Below, piece after piece: positions 42,650 through 50,910 of a stretch of 62,009 nucleotides of DNA (position 1 is its first letter; each line of letters begins with the position of its first letter). The DNA comes from Blautia sp. BIOML-A1. Its GTDB lineage: Bacteria > Bacillota > Clostridia > Lachnospirales > Lachnospiraceae. The DNA lies in assembly GCF_009883055.1 (NCBI RefSeq), contig NZ_WWVR01000014.1, positions 1-62,009 of the forward strand, in the 5' to 3' direction. Made by a program: the position numbers and the translations under genes. The notes beneath the pieces were generated by a model. It ran no database searches. It had not been told where the DNA came from and worked only from the letters and a program-made list of their open reading frames with translations.

Positions 42650-43873
42650 TTAAAAATTGACAACTTTTGAAGTCTGCGAATTTGCACGTTTTTCTAGCTG
42701 TTTTAATTCTTGCTGTGCATCTTCCAAGCCTAAATGCGTGTACACGTTCAATGTTACACTAATATCTGAATGCCCCATTAAATATTGCAATGTCTTAGCA
42801 CTTATACCACTTCTAGCCATATTAGAACAATATGTATGTCTGCATATATGCGGTGTAACTGTAGGCATCTGCACTTTGTAAATACTGTTGTACTTCTGGC
42901 ATATATGCTTGAAATAGTGCGCCCAATGCAATCCAACTGACGGATTCCCGTTTTTATCCAGATATAGGAAACCACTTTTACCATCTATCATTGGTTCTAT
43001 ACGTGGCTTCTCTCGTTCTTTGATTATATTTCTGAAATGTTCTTCGACTTCTTTTGTCATTGGAAGAACTCTCTTTCCTGCACTCGTTTTGGTCGGAACA
43101 ATGATATATTCCCCCTCTCGTGTCCGCTGTAACTGATTATTGACAGAAAATGTATGCTCGTCAAAATTAATATCATGCACTGTCAGACCACAAAACTCAC
43201 TGATTCTCAAGCCTGTCTTAAAAAGAATGGATATACCGTCATAATATTTACTGAAATGCCTGTCCTCTTTTACAAAGTTTAAAAATAATCTCTGCTCCCG
43301 TGGTTTCAATGCTTCTCTCTGTACACTGTCATTAATCAATACTTTTGCCAGTTCAAAATTAAATGGATTGTAGCCGATTTCTTCATCTTCAAATGCCATT
43401 TGAAAAGCCGGACGCAACACGCCACGTATAGAATGTATTGCACTATAGCTTCTTCCGTTCTCCTGTAACTTAATCAAGAAAATCTTTGCATCTGAAAATT
43501 TAACCTTATCAATTTGCTTATGTCCGAATTCTTCTTTTTCCAGTATGTTCTGCACCGTTTTATAGCCAGCCTTTGTGTTATGTGTCACGCCCGTTTTAGT
43601 CGTTATATAACGCTCTACAAGCTGACATACCGTTATCTCTGTAGGAATTATACCCTTGCATATTTGCACCTGTAATTCTTGCTCTTGCGCCCTCAGAGAG
43701 GGTGTTGCTTTCTTTCCTGGCGGTGTTGTGTCTGCATTGGTTAATCTCCAACTCCTTATAATGCGACGTTTTCCCATACTATCTGTGTACCGATATGAAT
43801 ACCTCCCGTCTTTCTCTTGATGTTCTCCTGTTTTTAATAGTCTACCTTTATTATCACGTCTCTTTTCGCTCAT
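42650..43873 (-). CDS. Tyrosine recombinase/integrase, Tn916 type (element 1)
   Basis: A 407-residue site-specific recombinase. Order: Tn916-type N-terminal three-strand DNA-binding domain (DNKGRLLKTGEHQEKDGRY), core-binding helices, and the catalytic domain with R in TGLRISEFCGLT, HICRHTYCSNMA (HxxR), the histidine or tryptophan region GHSDISVTLN, and the final tyrosine in LNVYTHLG. The start MSEKRRDN lies after an AAAGGA site. It lies 200 bases from the left attachment repeat, as expected for a self-encoded integrase. It is clearly related to the integrase at 54375. Confidence 0.95.
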   Translation of the reverse strand: MSEKRRDNKGRLLKTGEHQEKDGRYSYRYTDSMGKRRIIRSWRLTNADTTPPGKKATPSLRAQEQELQVQICKGIIPTEITVCQLVERYITTKTGVTHNTKAGYKTVQNILEKEEFGHKQIDKVKFSDAKIFLIKLQENGRSYSAIHSIRGVLRPAFQMAFEDEEIGYNPFNFELAKVLINDSVQREALKPREQRLFLNFVKEDRHFSKYYDGISILFKTGLRISEFCGLTVHDINFDEHTFSVNNQLQRTREGEYIIVPTKTSAGKRVLPMTKEVEEHFRNIIKEREKPRIEPMIDGKSGFLYLDKNGNPSVGLHWAHYFKHICQKYNSIYKVQMPTVTPHICRHTYCSNMARSGISAKTLQYLMGHSDISVTLNVYTHLGLEDAQQELKQLEKRANSQTSKVVNF

Positions 43874-43968
43874 ATTGATTCCTTTCTTTCAAACCGAAAA
43901 GAATGTGACATAACATTTGTTTTAGTATGCCATGTCACACTCCAACCTGTCAATGATTTGCGCATACT

Positions 43969-44175
43969 TTAAATGGCGTCTAGGGAATCTATGAACCTTT
44001 CAAACAAAACACGCTTTATTTGAATACGATTTCCGTTATGCAACAGATATTTTGCATTTGGATTATCATGCACCAATCTCCTTAGTTTCGTTTCTCCAAT
44101 GCGGAAATACTCCGATGCTTCTTCAATAGTCAATGTGTATTGATTCCAATACGGTATACAATTTGTATTTTCCAT
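43969..44175 (-). CDS. Excisionase, Tn916 Xis-like (element 1)
   Basis: A 68-residue protein with the excisionase core [20 protein letters not shown] and a winged turn ([20 protein letters not shown]). It directs the integrase towards excision. The start at 44175 has AGAGG six bases upstream; a longer frame upstream has none. It lies just upstream of the integrase gene on the same strand. Confidence 0.9.
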   Translation of the reverse strand: MENTNCIPYWNQYTLTIEEASEYFRIGETKLRRLVHDNPNAKYLLHNGNRIQIKRVLFERFIDSLDAI

Positions 44176-44367
44176 CCTAATCCTCTTTTCTCCATAGTTA
44201 AGCCGATAACTACCAATATTATCGTTATATTTTTTCCATAATTGCTTTTTATTTTCCGTTGTAAACACGAGCATTACCGTGATATGTGTTTACTTTTCCT
44301 CTGTTTTCATGCCCTGTAAACCCTATATTTCCGTACCTTTTCACGTATTTTAAAAAGCAAAAACGTT

Positions 44368-44403
44368 TTGACAACCAATAGATATTTTTGACTTATATGA
44401 TAG
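44368..44403 (+). promoter_or_regulatory. Motif B: TTGACAACC..GACTTAT site, plus orientation
   Basis: TTGACAACCAATAGATATTTTTGACTTAT-type sequence (quoted in part only) that reappears inverted at 48823-48860. It lies in the gap between xis and the 417-residue gene, read towards the 3' end of that gene. It may be a promoter-like or protein-binding site. Confidence 0.4.
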
Positions 44404-44426
44404 AAAAGCCCCTTATTACCGCCCTT

Positions 44427-45680
44427 TTATACTTCTCGGACAATATCCCCAAGGAAAACGGGGACTATCTGATTAAGCAATATCTGTACGCTCATATTTT
44501 TTTCACATGCTATCCATTCCGTAAATAAAGACGGTACTGTATTGTACAAATTCAAAAGCCTGTCCCTGTTATCACACCACTTCCAGAATTGCTTTATCAC
44601 ATCATTTGATACTAAATCCGCATTTCTAACTTCTTCTTTTGGTGTTGGAATGTGACACGAAAACTGATCACGAGTATTAACTATATTTGTCTTTACATGG
44701 GTTGTTATTACCGCTTTACCTAATAACACTTTCTGCAAATCAAGATAATCTTCTGAACTGCAACACTTATAGTAAAAGAACCTGCTGCCACTTCTTATCT
44801 CCAAAATAACAATTTCTCTGCCATCTTCACGCACCATAACAGGAAATGCAGAATAACGTCCAGAAAATGCTTTGATATAGTCACGCATTTGTATATTTAA
44901 GGATTGCTTCATTGCCATTAAATTGCAAGCACAATTATTCCAATTATCTGCATTTACATGGGCGCAATCATTTCCTGTTCCCATGCCCCGACTTGTTTCT
45001 GGAATCCTGCGTATAAAGCCCTCACTACCATAATCTTGATAATACATATATACAAATCTCGATAAATTCATCAGCATATAGCCTTTGCGTCCATGCTTGT
45101 AATGAATCTGTATTCTTTGCCGACTTCCTCTATTTGGAGCAGGCACACATACGCTTCTATCAGCTAATACGGAATACAATTCTGCCGTATAATCTTGTAT
45201 GCTAATGTGTCCGTTTTGATATGTAATAATATATTTTTCTTTGGGATTATTAGGACGGCATATCACATCTACCCATTCTTTCCCACATTCTTGTGGTGCA
45301 AACAGATTTTTCTTTCGTAAATCTATTAGATTATTGCTATAGCAAGACGAATCTAACAGATCAATTCTCTTATAGTCTAATTCATCTGTAGAAAGATTAT
45401 GATAATGTGCATATACATATTTTCTCAACGAAATACTATTTTGACCGTTCTTCTCTTTGAATTTCAACATTCTTCTTTCTTGCCGCTTTTTGTCACAGAC
45501 CAATGCTCCTGTCATTTCCATTTTTTCAATTATGGACTTTAATAATGCTTCATCATGGTTTATTATTTCCTTATGCTTGCTCTTGACGTGTTCAATGCAA
45601 TAGCATACTTCATCTTCATACACAGTTTCATATATGATAATTGTGTTATTAGACGTTGTATATATTATATCTGGATTCAA
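44427..45680 (-). CDS. Unknown 417-aa protein with two degenerate HNH-like repeats
   Basis: I do not recognise a family. Two parts have a similar layout: SLRKYVYAHYHN..IDLLDSSCYSNN..DLRKKNLF (about 105-150) and NLSRFVYMYYQD..CAHVNADNWNNCACNLMAMK (about 225-285). This resembles the strand-helix pattern of HNH/AP2 DNA-binding homing-endonuclease modules (R.VY...H, then ..D.R..NL), but the usual catalytic histidines are mostly absent. The C-terminal half is alpha/beta, with an all-helical end. The ATG overlaps the stop of the upstream zinc-ribbon gene by four bases. So it is the third gene of a coupled operon. Confidence 0.65.
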   Translation of the reverse strand: MNPDIIYTTSNNTIIIYETVYEDEVCYCIEHVKSKHKEIINHDEALLKSIIEKMEMTGALVCDKKRQERRMLKFKEKNGQNSISLRKYVYAHYHNLSTDELDYKRIDLLDSSCYSNNLIDLRKKNLFAPQECGKEWVDVICRPNNPKEKYIITYQNGHISIQDYTAELYSVLADRSVCVPAPNRGSRQRIQIHYKHGRKGYMLMNLSRFVYMYYQDYGSEGFIRRIPETSRGMGTGNDCAHVNADNWNNCACNLMAMKQSLNIQMRDYIKAFSGRYSAFPVMVREDGREIVILEIRSGSRFFYYKCCSSEDYLDLQKVLLGKAVITTHVKTNIVNTRDQFSCHIPTPKEEVRNADLVSNDVIKQFWKWCDNRDRLLNLYNTVPSLFTEWIACEKNMSVQILLNQIVPVFLGDIVREV

Positions 45681-45880
45681 TCATCACTCCCCCTTTCCAT
45701 AATTACAGGAGATACTACGCAAGTATCAATCAATTCTTCCATACAGTCACAACACAAATTTAACTGGATTTTGGAACCATCATATTTTGTTCCATATCCG
45801 CAGATACCATTGATGGAAAAATTCTCCTGTCTATCCCATATATCCATTTCCTTACCACATTTATTGCACCGCATCTTCAC
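45677..45880 (-). CDS. Small zinc-ribbon protein, 67 aa
   Basis: Cysteine pairs CNKC and CCDC (or CxxC..CxxC) near the start and middle suggest one zinc ribbon; the rest is an acidic helix. The preferred start is a GTG at 45880 whose GTGA overlaps the stop of the preceding gene (45877), with AAAGGGG upstream; an ATG at 45874 is possible. Second gene of the coupled operon. Unknown function. Confidence 0.6.
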   Translation of the reverse strand: MKMRCNKCGKEMDIWDRQENFSINGICGYGTKYDGSKIQLNLCCDCMEELIDTCVVSPVIMERGSDD

Positions 45881-46059
45881 AATATGTTTTCCCCTTTCAT
45901 CTTTTGGATAAATTCTCCGATTCTTAAAGCACAATCATCACAAACCTTTATATCCCCTACAGGTGTTTGTAAGCTGTGATAGCTTTCGCTGAATTGGATT
46001 TTATAGTGTGTAATTCCACAATTTTCCTTGCATATATCACATGCAATCTCTTGTCCCAT
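45877..46059 (-). CDS. Small zinc-ribbon protein, 60 aa
   Basis: Starts MGQEIACDICKENCG and ends in CDDCALRIGEF; the two CxxC pairs form a likely zinc ribbon. The ATG at 46059 has GGAGG six bases upstream. First gene of an operon with overlapping stops and starts (zinc ribbon - zinc ribbon - 417-aa protein). Probably DNA- or protein-binding (inference). Confidence 0.65.
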   Translation of the reverse strand: MGQEIACDICKENCGITHYKIQFSESYHSLQTPVGDIKVCDDCALRIGEFIQKMKGENIL

Positions 46060-46167
46060 TTGCAACCTCCGTATTGTTTTCACTGGCAATCTTCCGAAGA
46101 AGAAAAGCAATTTTCAGTTCATAATCCCCTAATAACATGTGTATCAGTAAGTTAGGTCAATTTTTAC

Positions 46168-46315
46168 TGCGTCAAAATTTCCGAGCAATTTTAAAAGTGT
46201 CGAAAAGTCCCATAACCACCGCATTATCAACAGTTTTCCCTGACTTTTTCAAATACTATTTTCCCCGTAAATACCGCATTTTAGAAAACCGCCCCAGTGC
46301 GTCAAAATTTCCGAG
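46168..46315. repeat. Iteron-like 18-bp direct repeats, candidate replication origin
   Basis: TGCGTCAAAATTTCCGAG occurs exactly at 46168-46185 and 46298-46315, 130 bases apart. A DnaA-box-like TTATCAACA (46224-46232) lies in the AT-rich sequence between. The stretch 46060-46330, without genes, stands directly downstream of the RepL-like gene. This is the layout of a plasmid-type origin. Confidence 0.5.
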
Positions 46316-46330
46316 TAGAAAATATATCTT

Positions 46331-47197
46331 TTATTCTTTAAAGAATAATTTCAAAACATCAACACGCCCTTTATTTGAGCCTACATAGAAAACTTCTGGA
46401 TTGATACAAATTCTTGCTGTTCCGCTATCCAGTCCAGTATATGTTAATGCACAAAATCTTTGCTTTTTACCGTTGACATCAAATTCCAAATCATCATATA
46501 TTTTCTTTAATTTACTGATACTGGACGTGTCTTTGTACCCGATGTAATCACAAAAGTCTTTCATCGTTACAAGTTGCACATTATCCAGATCAGCTTCAAA
46601 CGGATTCTCACAAACAACATTCCATTCTCTGTTAATAAACGGAATCAACTGAAACAAATATCCTAAATAATTGTGATTCTTCCCATTCGCAGATTTATAC
46701 AATGAACGTACCCCGTTGAAGTAAAACTGCTGATAATCTATTGCTGTTTTACTTTTCAACTTTCCACGCTTAAATATTTCATCGTTCAACCACAATTTAC
46801 CGGTTTCTTCATCTTCCCGTATATAATAAGCCTTGACACTATTCCAGAATCTTTCACTCGTTCTTTTTGAAACACCTAAGATTTTTGGTAGATCAGACCG
46901 TTTAATCTCTTTTTTAGATTTAGCATTCAAAATCAACAGGTTATCATAAGCCGCATATGTACTAAGATATATCAATTTTGTAACTGTTGACGGGGACAAA
47001 TCCGAAAAATCAAATGTCGTATTAACAAAAATATATCTTTCGCCTTTGCCCCTGTACCTGTTTATCTCATGTTCTTCACGCTCTTTTTTCATTCTGGCTC
47101 TGCGCTGTCGTTCATGTACAGAAATTATGACATCTCCACTGTTTATTTCTCCTACTTCTTCCCCTGTTTCGGTGTCAACTATTGCATATTCACCCAT
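46331..47197 (-). CDS. RepL-like winged-helix replication protein
   Basis: 288 residues: an N-terminal TETGEEVGEI segment, a basic linker, then winged-helix regions (SPSTVTKLIYLSTYA; RSDLPKILGVSKRTSERF) and a second DNA-binding part (MKDFCDYIGYKDTSSISKLK). The architecture resembles RepL or Firmicutes plasmid replication proteins. The identification is by pattern, not by full match. An iteron-like origin follows it. It lies between the radical SAM gene and the zinc-ribbon operon. It may allow plasmid-like copies after excision. Confidence 0.6.
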   Translation of the reverse strand: MGEYAIVDTETGEEVGEINSGDVIISVHERQRRARMKKEREEHEINRYRGKGERYIFVNTTFDFSDLSPSTVTKLIYLSTYAAYDNLLILNAKSKKEIKRSDLPKILGVSKRTSERFWNSVKAYYIREDEETGKLWLNDEIFKRGKLKSKTAIDYQQFYFNGVRSLYKSANGKNHNYLGYLFQLIPFINREWNVVCENPFEADLDNVQLVTMKDFCDYIGYKDTSSISKLKKIYDDLEFDVNGKKQRFCALTYTGLDSGTARICINPEVFYVGSNKGRVDVLKLFFKE

Positions 47198-47245
47198 TTC
47201 TTACATTTTTCCTTTCTTTGTATCGCAATAAATAAAACTAGTATT

Positions 47246-48781
47246 CTATTTTTCTTGAATATTCAACATGGCATTTATGGTATCACTTGCTTTATATTTT
47301 TTTCGGATATCTTCAAGTATCATTTGATGCCGTATTAACTGAATTTTGTCCTCATTACTGGCTCTTCCAGAATAGTATTTAATCCATTTTTCGCTATTGG
47401 CATATCTCACACAATCCTTATGTGACCACTGTGGATGTTGCCCACGTACCATTTCTTCATTTTCTTTTAGAAATATTTCTCCATGTTTATCAAAATATCT
47501 TTTTTCTTTTTTGAAATGCTCTTCGTTTTCTCCACGTTCTACAATATTAGCCAGTTGGGCAATTATTTTTATAAAGCCGCGAGCCTGTGGTGCTTCTATA
47601 GTATTTGCGGTTTTGGCAAGATTCACTAACATTTCTGCTACTTCTGCTTTTTGTCGTTGATATATTCCCTCTTCTCCCAAAAGATGTTTTTCAAAAACTT
47701 CATTAATTATTTTTTTGACTCTTAAAACTCCATCTTCTCCAACGTCATCATACCATTCTTTTACAACAGCAATAGCCTCATCATCTGATATACTATATTT
47801 AGTCCCGTCCTCCGCAAGATTATTAAAATTATCTACATCCACAGCTCGTACTCGTTCGGAATATCCATTGAGTTTTCTATTTATAAACTTAAACCACTTG
47901 ACAATAATATCCCCGTCAAGCAAAGTGTCTTTAACAAGCTGTTTGGCAAGCATACAAGCCACGCAATACTCTGCATCTCGATTATGTTCTTTGATTGCAT
48001 CTATCAAATTTTCACATTCAAGACTAACACCTGTATTGTCTTCCTGTTCAAATTCCATCTGCGAATCTTCTGCATGAAATACACGTCCATAAACAGATAC
48101 ATATGTCGGACACATAATAAGTTCGTCAATTCCATCTTCAAGTCTATAATACTTTCTCACAACACAGTAATGATGTGAATTTTTACTCATGACTTCAATC
48201 TTTTTAAACGGCATATATGCTTCAATGTTTTCATTTGCTTCTTCAAGAGATTCTGCTCTTCCTATCGCAAGCGGTATACTACTAATATCATACAAAGCAA
48301 TTTCCACTAAAGGATACTCCGAAAACACGCTTTTATAGATATCATATGCTTTTTCTGGATTGCCCCCACTTTGTCTATGATATATGTCACTACTTATAGA
48401 AATTATAATCTTATGATTTCCATATTCTTGATTGTATGTAATATAATCATAATATTCCTTTATCAAGGTTGACGTCTCTTCCGAAATATCACACCCATTG
48501 GTAATAAGTCGAAGTTTATGTAATGCAATATTATTTGCTTTCATTTTTTCCAGAAAATATCTCATCCCCTCTAAATTCATAGTTGGTTCACCGCCAGTAA
48601 AAAGTAATGTTCCTATCACACAAACGGATTCCAATAATTTATCTATTATTTTAGGAGACATATTAATGTTCTGTGCATCTCCCCTAAGACAATGTGCACA
48701 CCGTAATTGACATTTTCTAGTTATTTCAACCAGTAAATGATCTATAGCAATCTTTTCTGTTTTAATAAAACTTTCGCTCAT
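47246..48781 (-). CDS. Radical SAM protein of a mobile element
   Basis: 511 residues. The iron-sulphur motif is CQLRCAHC (CX3CX2C, about residues 24-31), followed by LLFTGGEPTMN (SAM-binding GGE) and LRLITNGCDI. Downstream are CPTYVSVYGRVF and YCVACM, possibly cysteines for a further cluster, but not a full SPASM domain. The last 150 residues are helical and charged. The closest visible style is peptide- or protein-modifying enzymes rather than viperin (no nucleotide-type motif). A complete small RNA unit lies upstream and no clear precursor peptide is near. Ribosome site AGAGGAAC. Confidence 0.85.
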   Translation of the reverse strand: MSESFIKTEKIAIDHLLVEITRKCQLRCAHCLRGDAQNINMSPKIIDKLLESVCVIGTLLFTGGEPTMNLEGMRYFLEKMKANNIALHKLRLITNGCDISEETSTLIKEYYDYITYNQEYGNHKIIISISSDIYHRQSGGNPEKAYDIYKSVFSEYPLVEIALYDISSIPLAIGRAESLEEANENIEAYMPFKKIEVMSKNSHHYCVVRKYYRLEDGIDELIMCPTYVSVYGRVFHAEDSQMEFEQEDNTGVSLECENLIDAIKEHNRDAEYCVACMLAKQLVKDTLLDGDIIVKWFKFINRKLNGYSERVRAVDVDNFNNLAEDGTKYSISDDEAIAVVKEWYDDVGEDGVLRVKKIINEVFEKHLLGEEGIYQRQKAEVAEMLVNLAKTANTIEAPQARGFIKIIAQLANIVERGENEEHFKKEKRYFDKHGEIFLKENEEMVRGQHPQWSHKDCVRYANSEKWIKYYSGRASNEDKIQLIRHQMILEDIRKKYKASDTINAMLNIQEK

Positions 48782-48822
48782 AAATGTTCCTCTCTTCTCT
48801 GCTATTTTTTATGTAGGTTCAT

Positions 48823-48860
48823 CTATGCAATAAGTCAAAATATCCATATTCGGTTGTCAA
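48823..48860 (-). promoter_or_regulatory. Motif A: TTGACAACC..GACTTAT site, minus orientation
   Basis: On the minus strand this reads TTGACAACCGAATATGGATA.., and is about 80 percent like motif B at 44368-44403, by eye. It lies between the small-RNA terminator and the radical SAM start, so it could be the gene's own promoter or an operator. Confidence 0.4.
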
Positions 48861-48891
48861 GGTACAATGTGTACGCACTTATTTTTCCAAC

Positions 48892-49009
48892 AAAAAAAGC
48901 GTACACCTCACGGACGTATAACCTTTACAGATTTACGTCTTTGAAATATACGCTTGCTAACAGCTAAGCTATGATATGCCCGATTCGGGTATATGAATAT
49001 TTAATTTAT
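48892..49009 (-). ncRNA. Candidate small RNA or attenuator leader, about 118 nt
   Basis: Between a strong promoter and the radical SAM gene is a short unit without start codons that ends in a nested hairpin: outer GCGTA/TACGC, inner GACGTA/TACGTC, then seven T on the minus strand (48898-48892). A short CCCGA/TCGGG element lies near its start. This is either a free small RNA or a transcription-attenuation leader for the downstream gene. Confidence 0.55.
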
Positions 49010-49015
49010 GTCTTA

Positions 49016-49044
49016 ATTATAGCAAAAACACGACCATATGTCAA
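49016..49044 (-). promoter_or_regulatory. Consensus promoter of the small RNA
   Basis: TTGACA (49039-49044) and TATAAT (49016-49021) on the minus strand with exactly 17 bases between, a textbook sigma-A promoter and the strongest in the window. Confidence 0.85.
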
Positions 49045-49119
49045 AATTCAAGAACCTATAACACAATACATAAAATATTGACTATCAATGACATATAAAA
49101 GTTTACAAAAATTTAACAA

Positions 49120-49308
49120 TTAGGAGTTTTCCAATAACATATCTATTGCCCTGTTTATGAAAGAATTTACTGATTCATTATTGGCTGCTGCCTTTGCCTT
49201 AATAATATCCTTTTTACCGCTTTTTACCATTAAACTGATACGATCATACTTTTCTCTATTAAAGTCATTATTATACTTGTATGCGTCTTTTGCATCCTTA
49301 TATGCCAT
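49120..49308 (-). CDS. Ribbon-helix-helix protein (CopG/Arc-like), 62 aa
   Basis: Basic N-terminus, then a strand (YDRISLMVKSGKKDIIKAKA) and helices (NNESVNSFINRAIDMLLEN), the RHH fold. Start MAYKDA at 49308 after GGAGG. Upstream is a symmetric site GTACAT-GGGAG-ATGTAC that could be its operator. It could be a repressor or a relaxase accessory protein. Confidence 0.75.
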   Translation of the reverse strand: MAYKDAKDAYKYNNDFNREKYDRISLMVKSGKKDIIKAKAAANNESVNSFINRAIDMLLENS

Positions 49309-49336
49309 TTCTGCGCCCTCCTTTTTTCTGGATTTC

Positions 49337-49353
49337 GTACATGGGAGATGTAC
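49337..49353. promoter_or_regulatory. Candidate operator of the RHH protein
   Basis: GTACAT and ATGTAC separated by GGGAG, 29 bases upstream of the RHH start codon and next to an AT-rich -10 region. Confidence 0.5.
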
Positions 49354-49468
49354 CGACTTGTATATAATATATATCAATTCCACGGAACAAAACCAAAACC
49401 ACCCCGTGTGTATGCACCTCATCATTTTCTATAGTATTTTACCATTTTTGCACAAATTTATCAAGCAT

Positions 49469-49554
49469 ATTACTCAATGTATTTTTTCACAAAATTTATA
49501 TAATATCATTGTACAATTTGACAGTTGACGGTACATTACTCAATGTGCTATAGT
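49469..49554 (+). promoter_or_regulatory. Promoter with repeated ATTACTCAATGT sites
   Basis: TTGACG (49525-49530) and TATAGT (49549-49554) with an 18-base spacer form the promoter for the plus-strand genes from 49614. The word ATTACTCAATGT occurs at 49469-49480 and again inside the spacer at 49535-49546, suggesting an operator. Confidence 0.5.
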
Positions 49555-49613
49555 TTAGTCACATCAAACGAAACAACAAATTTTTAGCAAAAGCAAGAAA
49601 GGAAATAAAAGTT

Positions 49614-49889
49614 ATGACAACAGCAGAAATTATTGAAAAGATTACCGAGTTGAAAGAACTGGAGGATATGCTCCATGAACTCAATGCAGAAATTGATTCT
49701 ATTAAAGATTCTCTCAAACATGAATTAAATGAACAGCATTCAGAAGAGCTTATTGCAGGTACGCATATAATCAGATACACAACCGTTATTTCAAACAGAT
49801 TTAATTCAACAGAATTTAAAAAGGTTATGCCAGAAGTATATAAAGCCTATCTGAAACCTGTTACCTCAAAACGTTTCACCGTTGCGTGA
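49614..49889 (+). CDS. Hypothetical 91-aa protein (phage Gam/Gp157-like end)
   Basis: A helical, Glu/Leu-rich first half (coiled coil, about residues 5-45), then a beta region ending SNRFNSTEFKKVMPEVYKAY, a pattern found at the end of phage Gam or Gp157-type proteins. Ribosome site AGAAAGGAAA. It is the first gene of the plus-strand run with ArdC. The function is unproven. Confidence 0.6.
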   Translation: MTTAEIIEKITELKELEDMLHELNAEIDSIKDSLKHELNEQHSEELIAGTHIIRYTTVISNRFNSTEFKKVMPEVYKAYLKPVTSKRFTVA

Positions 49890-49899
49890 ACAGAAAAAA

Positions 49900-49995
49900 G
49901 TCTACACCCCATCGACCAAAACAAAGTGTAGACCTAAGCACAACACTACTACTCAAAGGAGTGAATGCCTATATTGATTATATCGTATTCACTCC
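49900..49995. other. Two hairpins ahead of ardC
   Basis: GTCTACAC / GTGTAGAC (49900-49933) is preceded by an A-run and so would be a terminator on the minus strand. GGAGTGAAT / ATTCACTCC (49958-49995) lies just upstream of the ardC ribosome site and may hide or expose it. Confidence 0.5.
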
Positions 49996-50025
49996 ATCAT
50001 ATCAAGAGATAAAGGAGAGAATACC

Positions 50026-50862
50026 ATGAAAAACAATGTATACCAGATCGTAACAAATAGAATCATCGAACAGTTAAAACAGGGGGTTATTCCATGGCAT
50101 AAGCCATGGACAGGTATCAGAACAAAAGCATTCAACAGAATCAGCCGGAAACCCTACAGCTTATTAAATCAGATGCTTCTTAAACATGACGGGGAATACG
50201 CCAGTTTTAAACAATGGACTGAATTAGGCGGTAAAATTCGCAAAGGAGAAAAAGCGGAGATAGTCGTATTCTGGAAAATATTGGAGGTTGAAAAGGAAAA
50301 CAACGACGGTGAACTGGAAAAGAAAACTGTTCCGTATCTTAGATACGTCAGCGTATTCCATATTTCACAGGTGGACGGCGTAAAGCCATTAGAAGAACCT
50401 TTCCACGAAGTAGAGCCGATTGCAGATGCCGATAAACTTATACTTGACTATGTTACACGAGAAGCAATCAACTTCAATGAACAAGCAAGTAACGAAGCCT
50501 ACTACAGCCCTAGCAGAGATACAATTGTCGTTCCAATGAAAGAACAGTATCAACACATCAATGAATACTACTCAACTACATTCCATGAACTAGTACATAG
50601 TACAGGACACAAGAACAGATTGAACAGACTTGAAACCACTGCTGTTGCTTCATTCGGAAGTGAAACATATTCCAAAGAAGAATTAGTTGCAGAAATAGGA
50701 AGTGCAACGATACTTTCCACATTGGAGATTGAAACAAAGCGAACTTTTACTAACAGCGTTGCATATATCCAGAATTGGTTGAACGTACTTAAGAACGATA
50801 ATCGCTTTATCATTTCAGCTTCAAGCCAAGCAGAGAAAGCTGTTGACTATATACTTGCTTAA
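50026..50862 (+). CDS. ardC: ArdC-like antirestriction protein (zincin)
   Basis: 278 residues: the N-terminal single-stranded-DNA-binding domain (YQIVTNRIIEQLKQGVIPWHKPW) and a C-terminal metallopeptidase-like domain with HEXXH (TTFHELVHSTGH). ArdC proteins protect incoming mobile DNA against restriction. Ribosome site AAGGAGAG. The presence in an element without a relaxase suggests it still benefits from transfer. Confidence 0.9.
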   Translation: MKNNVYQIVTNRIIEQLKQGVIPWHKPWTGIRTKAFNRISRKPYSLLNQMLLKHDGEYASFKQWTELGGKIRKGEKAEIVVFWKILEVEKENNDGELEKKTVPYLRYVSVFHISQVDGVKPLEEPFHEVEPIADADKLILDYVTREAINFNEQASNEAYYSPSRDTIVVPMKEQYQHINEYYSTTFHELVHSTGHKNRLNRLETTAVASFGSETYSKEELVAEIGSATILSTLEIETKRTFTNSVAYIQNWLNVLKNDNRFIISASSQAEKAVDYILA

Positions 50863-50910
50863 TATCTTATGGGCGGTACACCAACCGCCCCACACAGAAA
50901 GGAACATACC

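Noticed and set aside
47246..48781. Prokaryotic viperin
   Set aside because: The cluster motif context (CQLRCAHC) and C-terminal cysteines fit peptide-modifying radical SAM enzymes, and no nucleotide-kinase partner is present.
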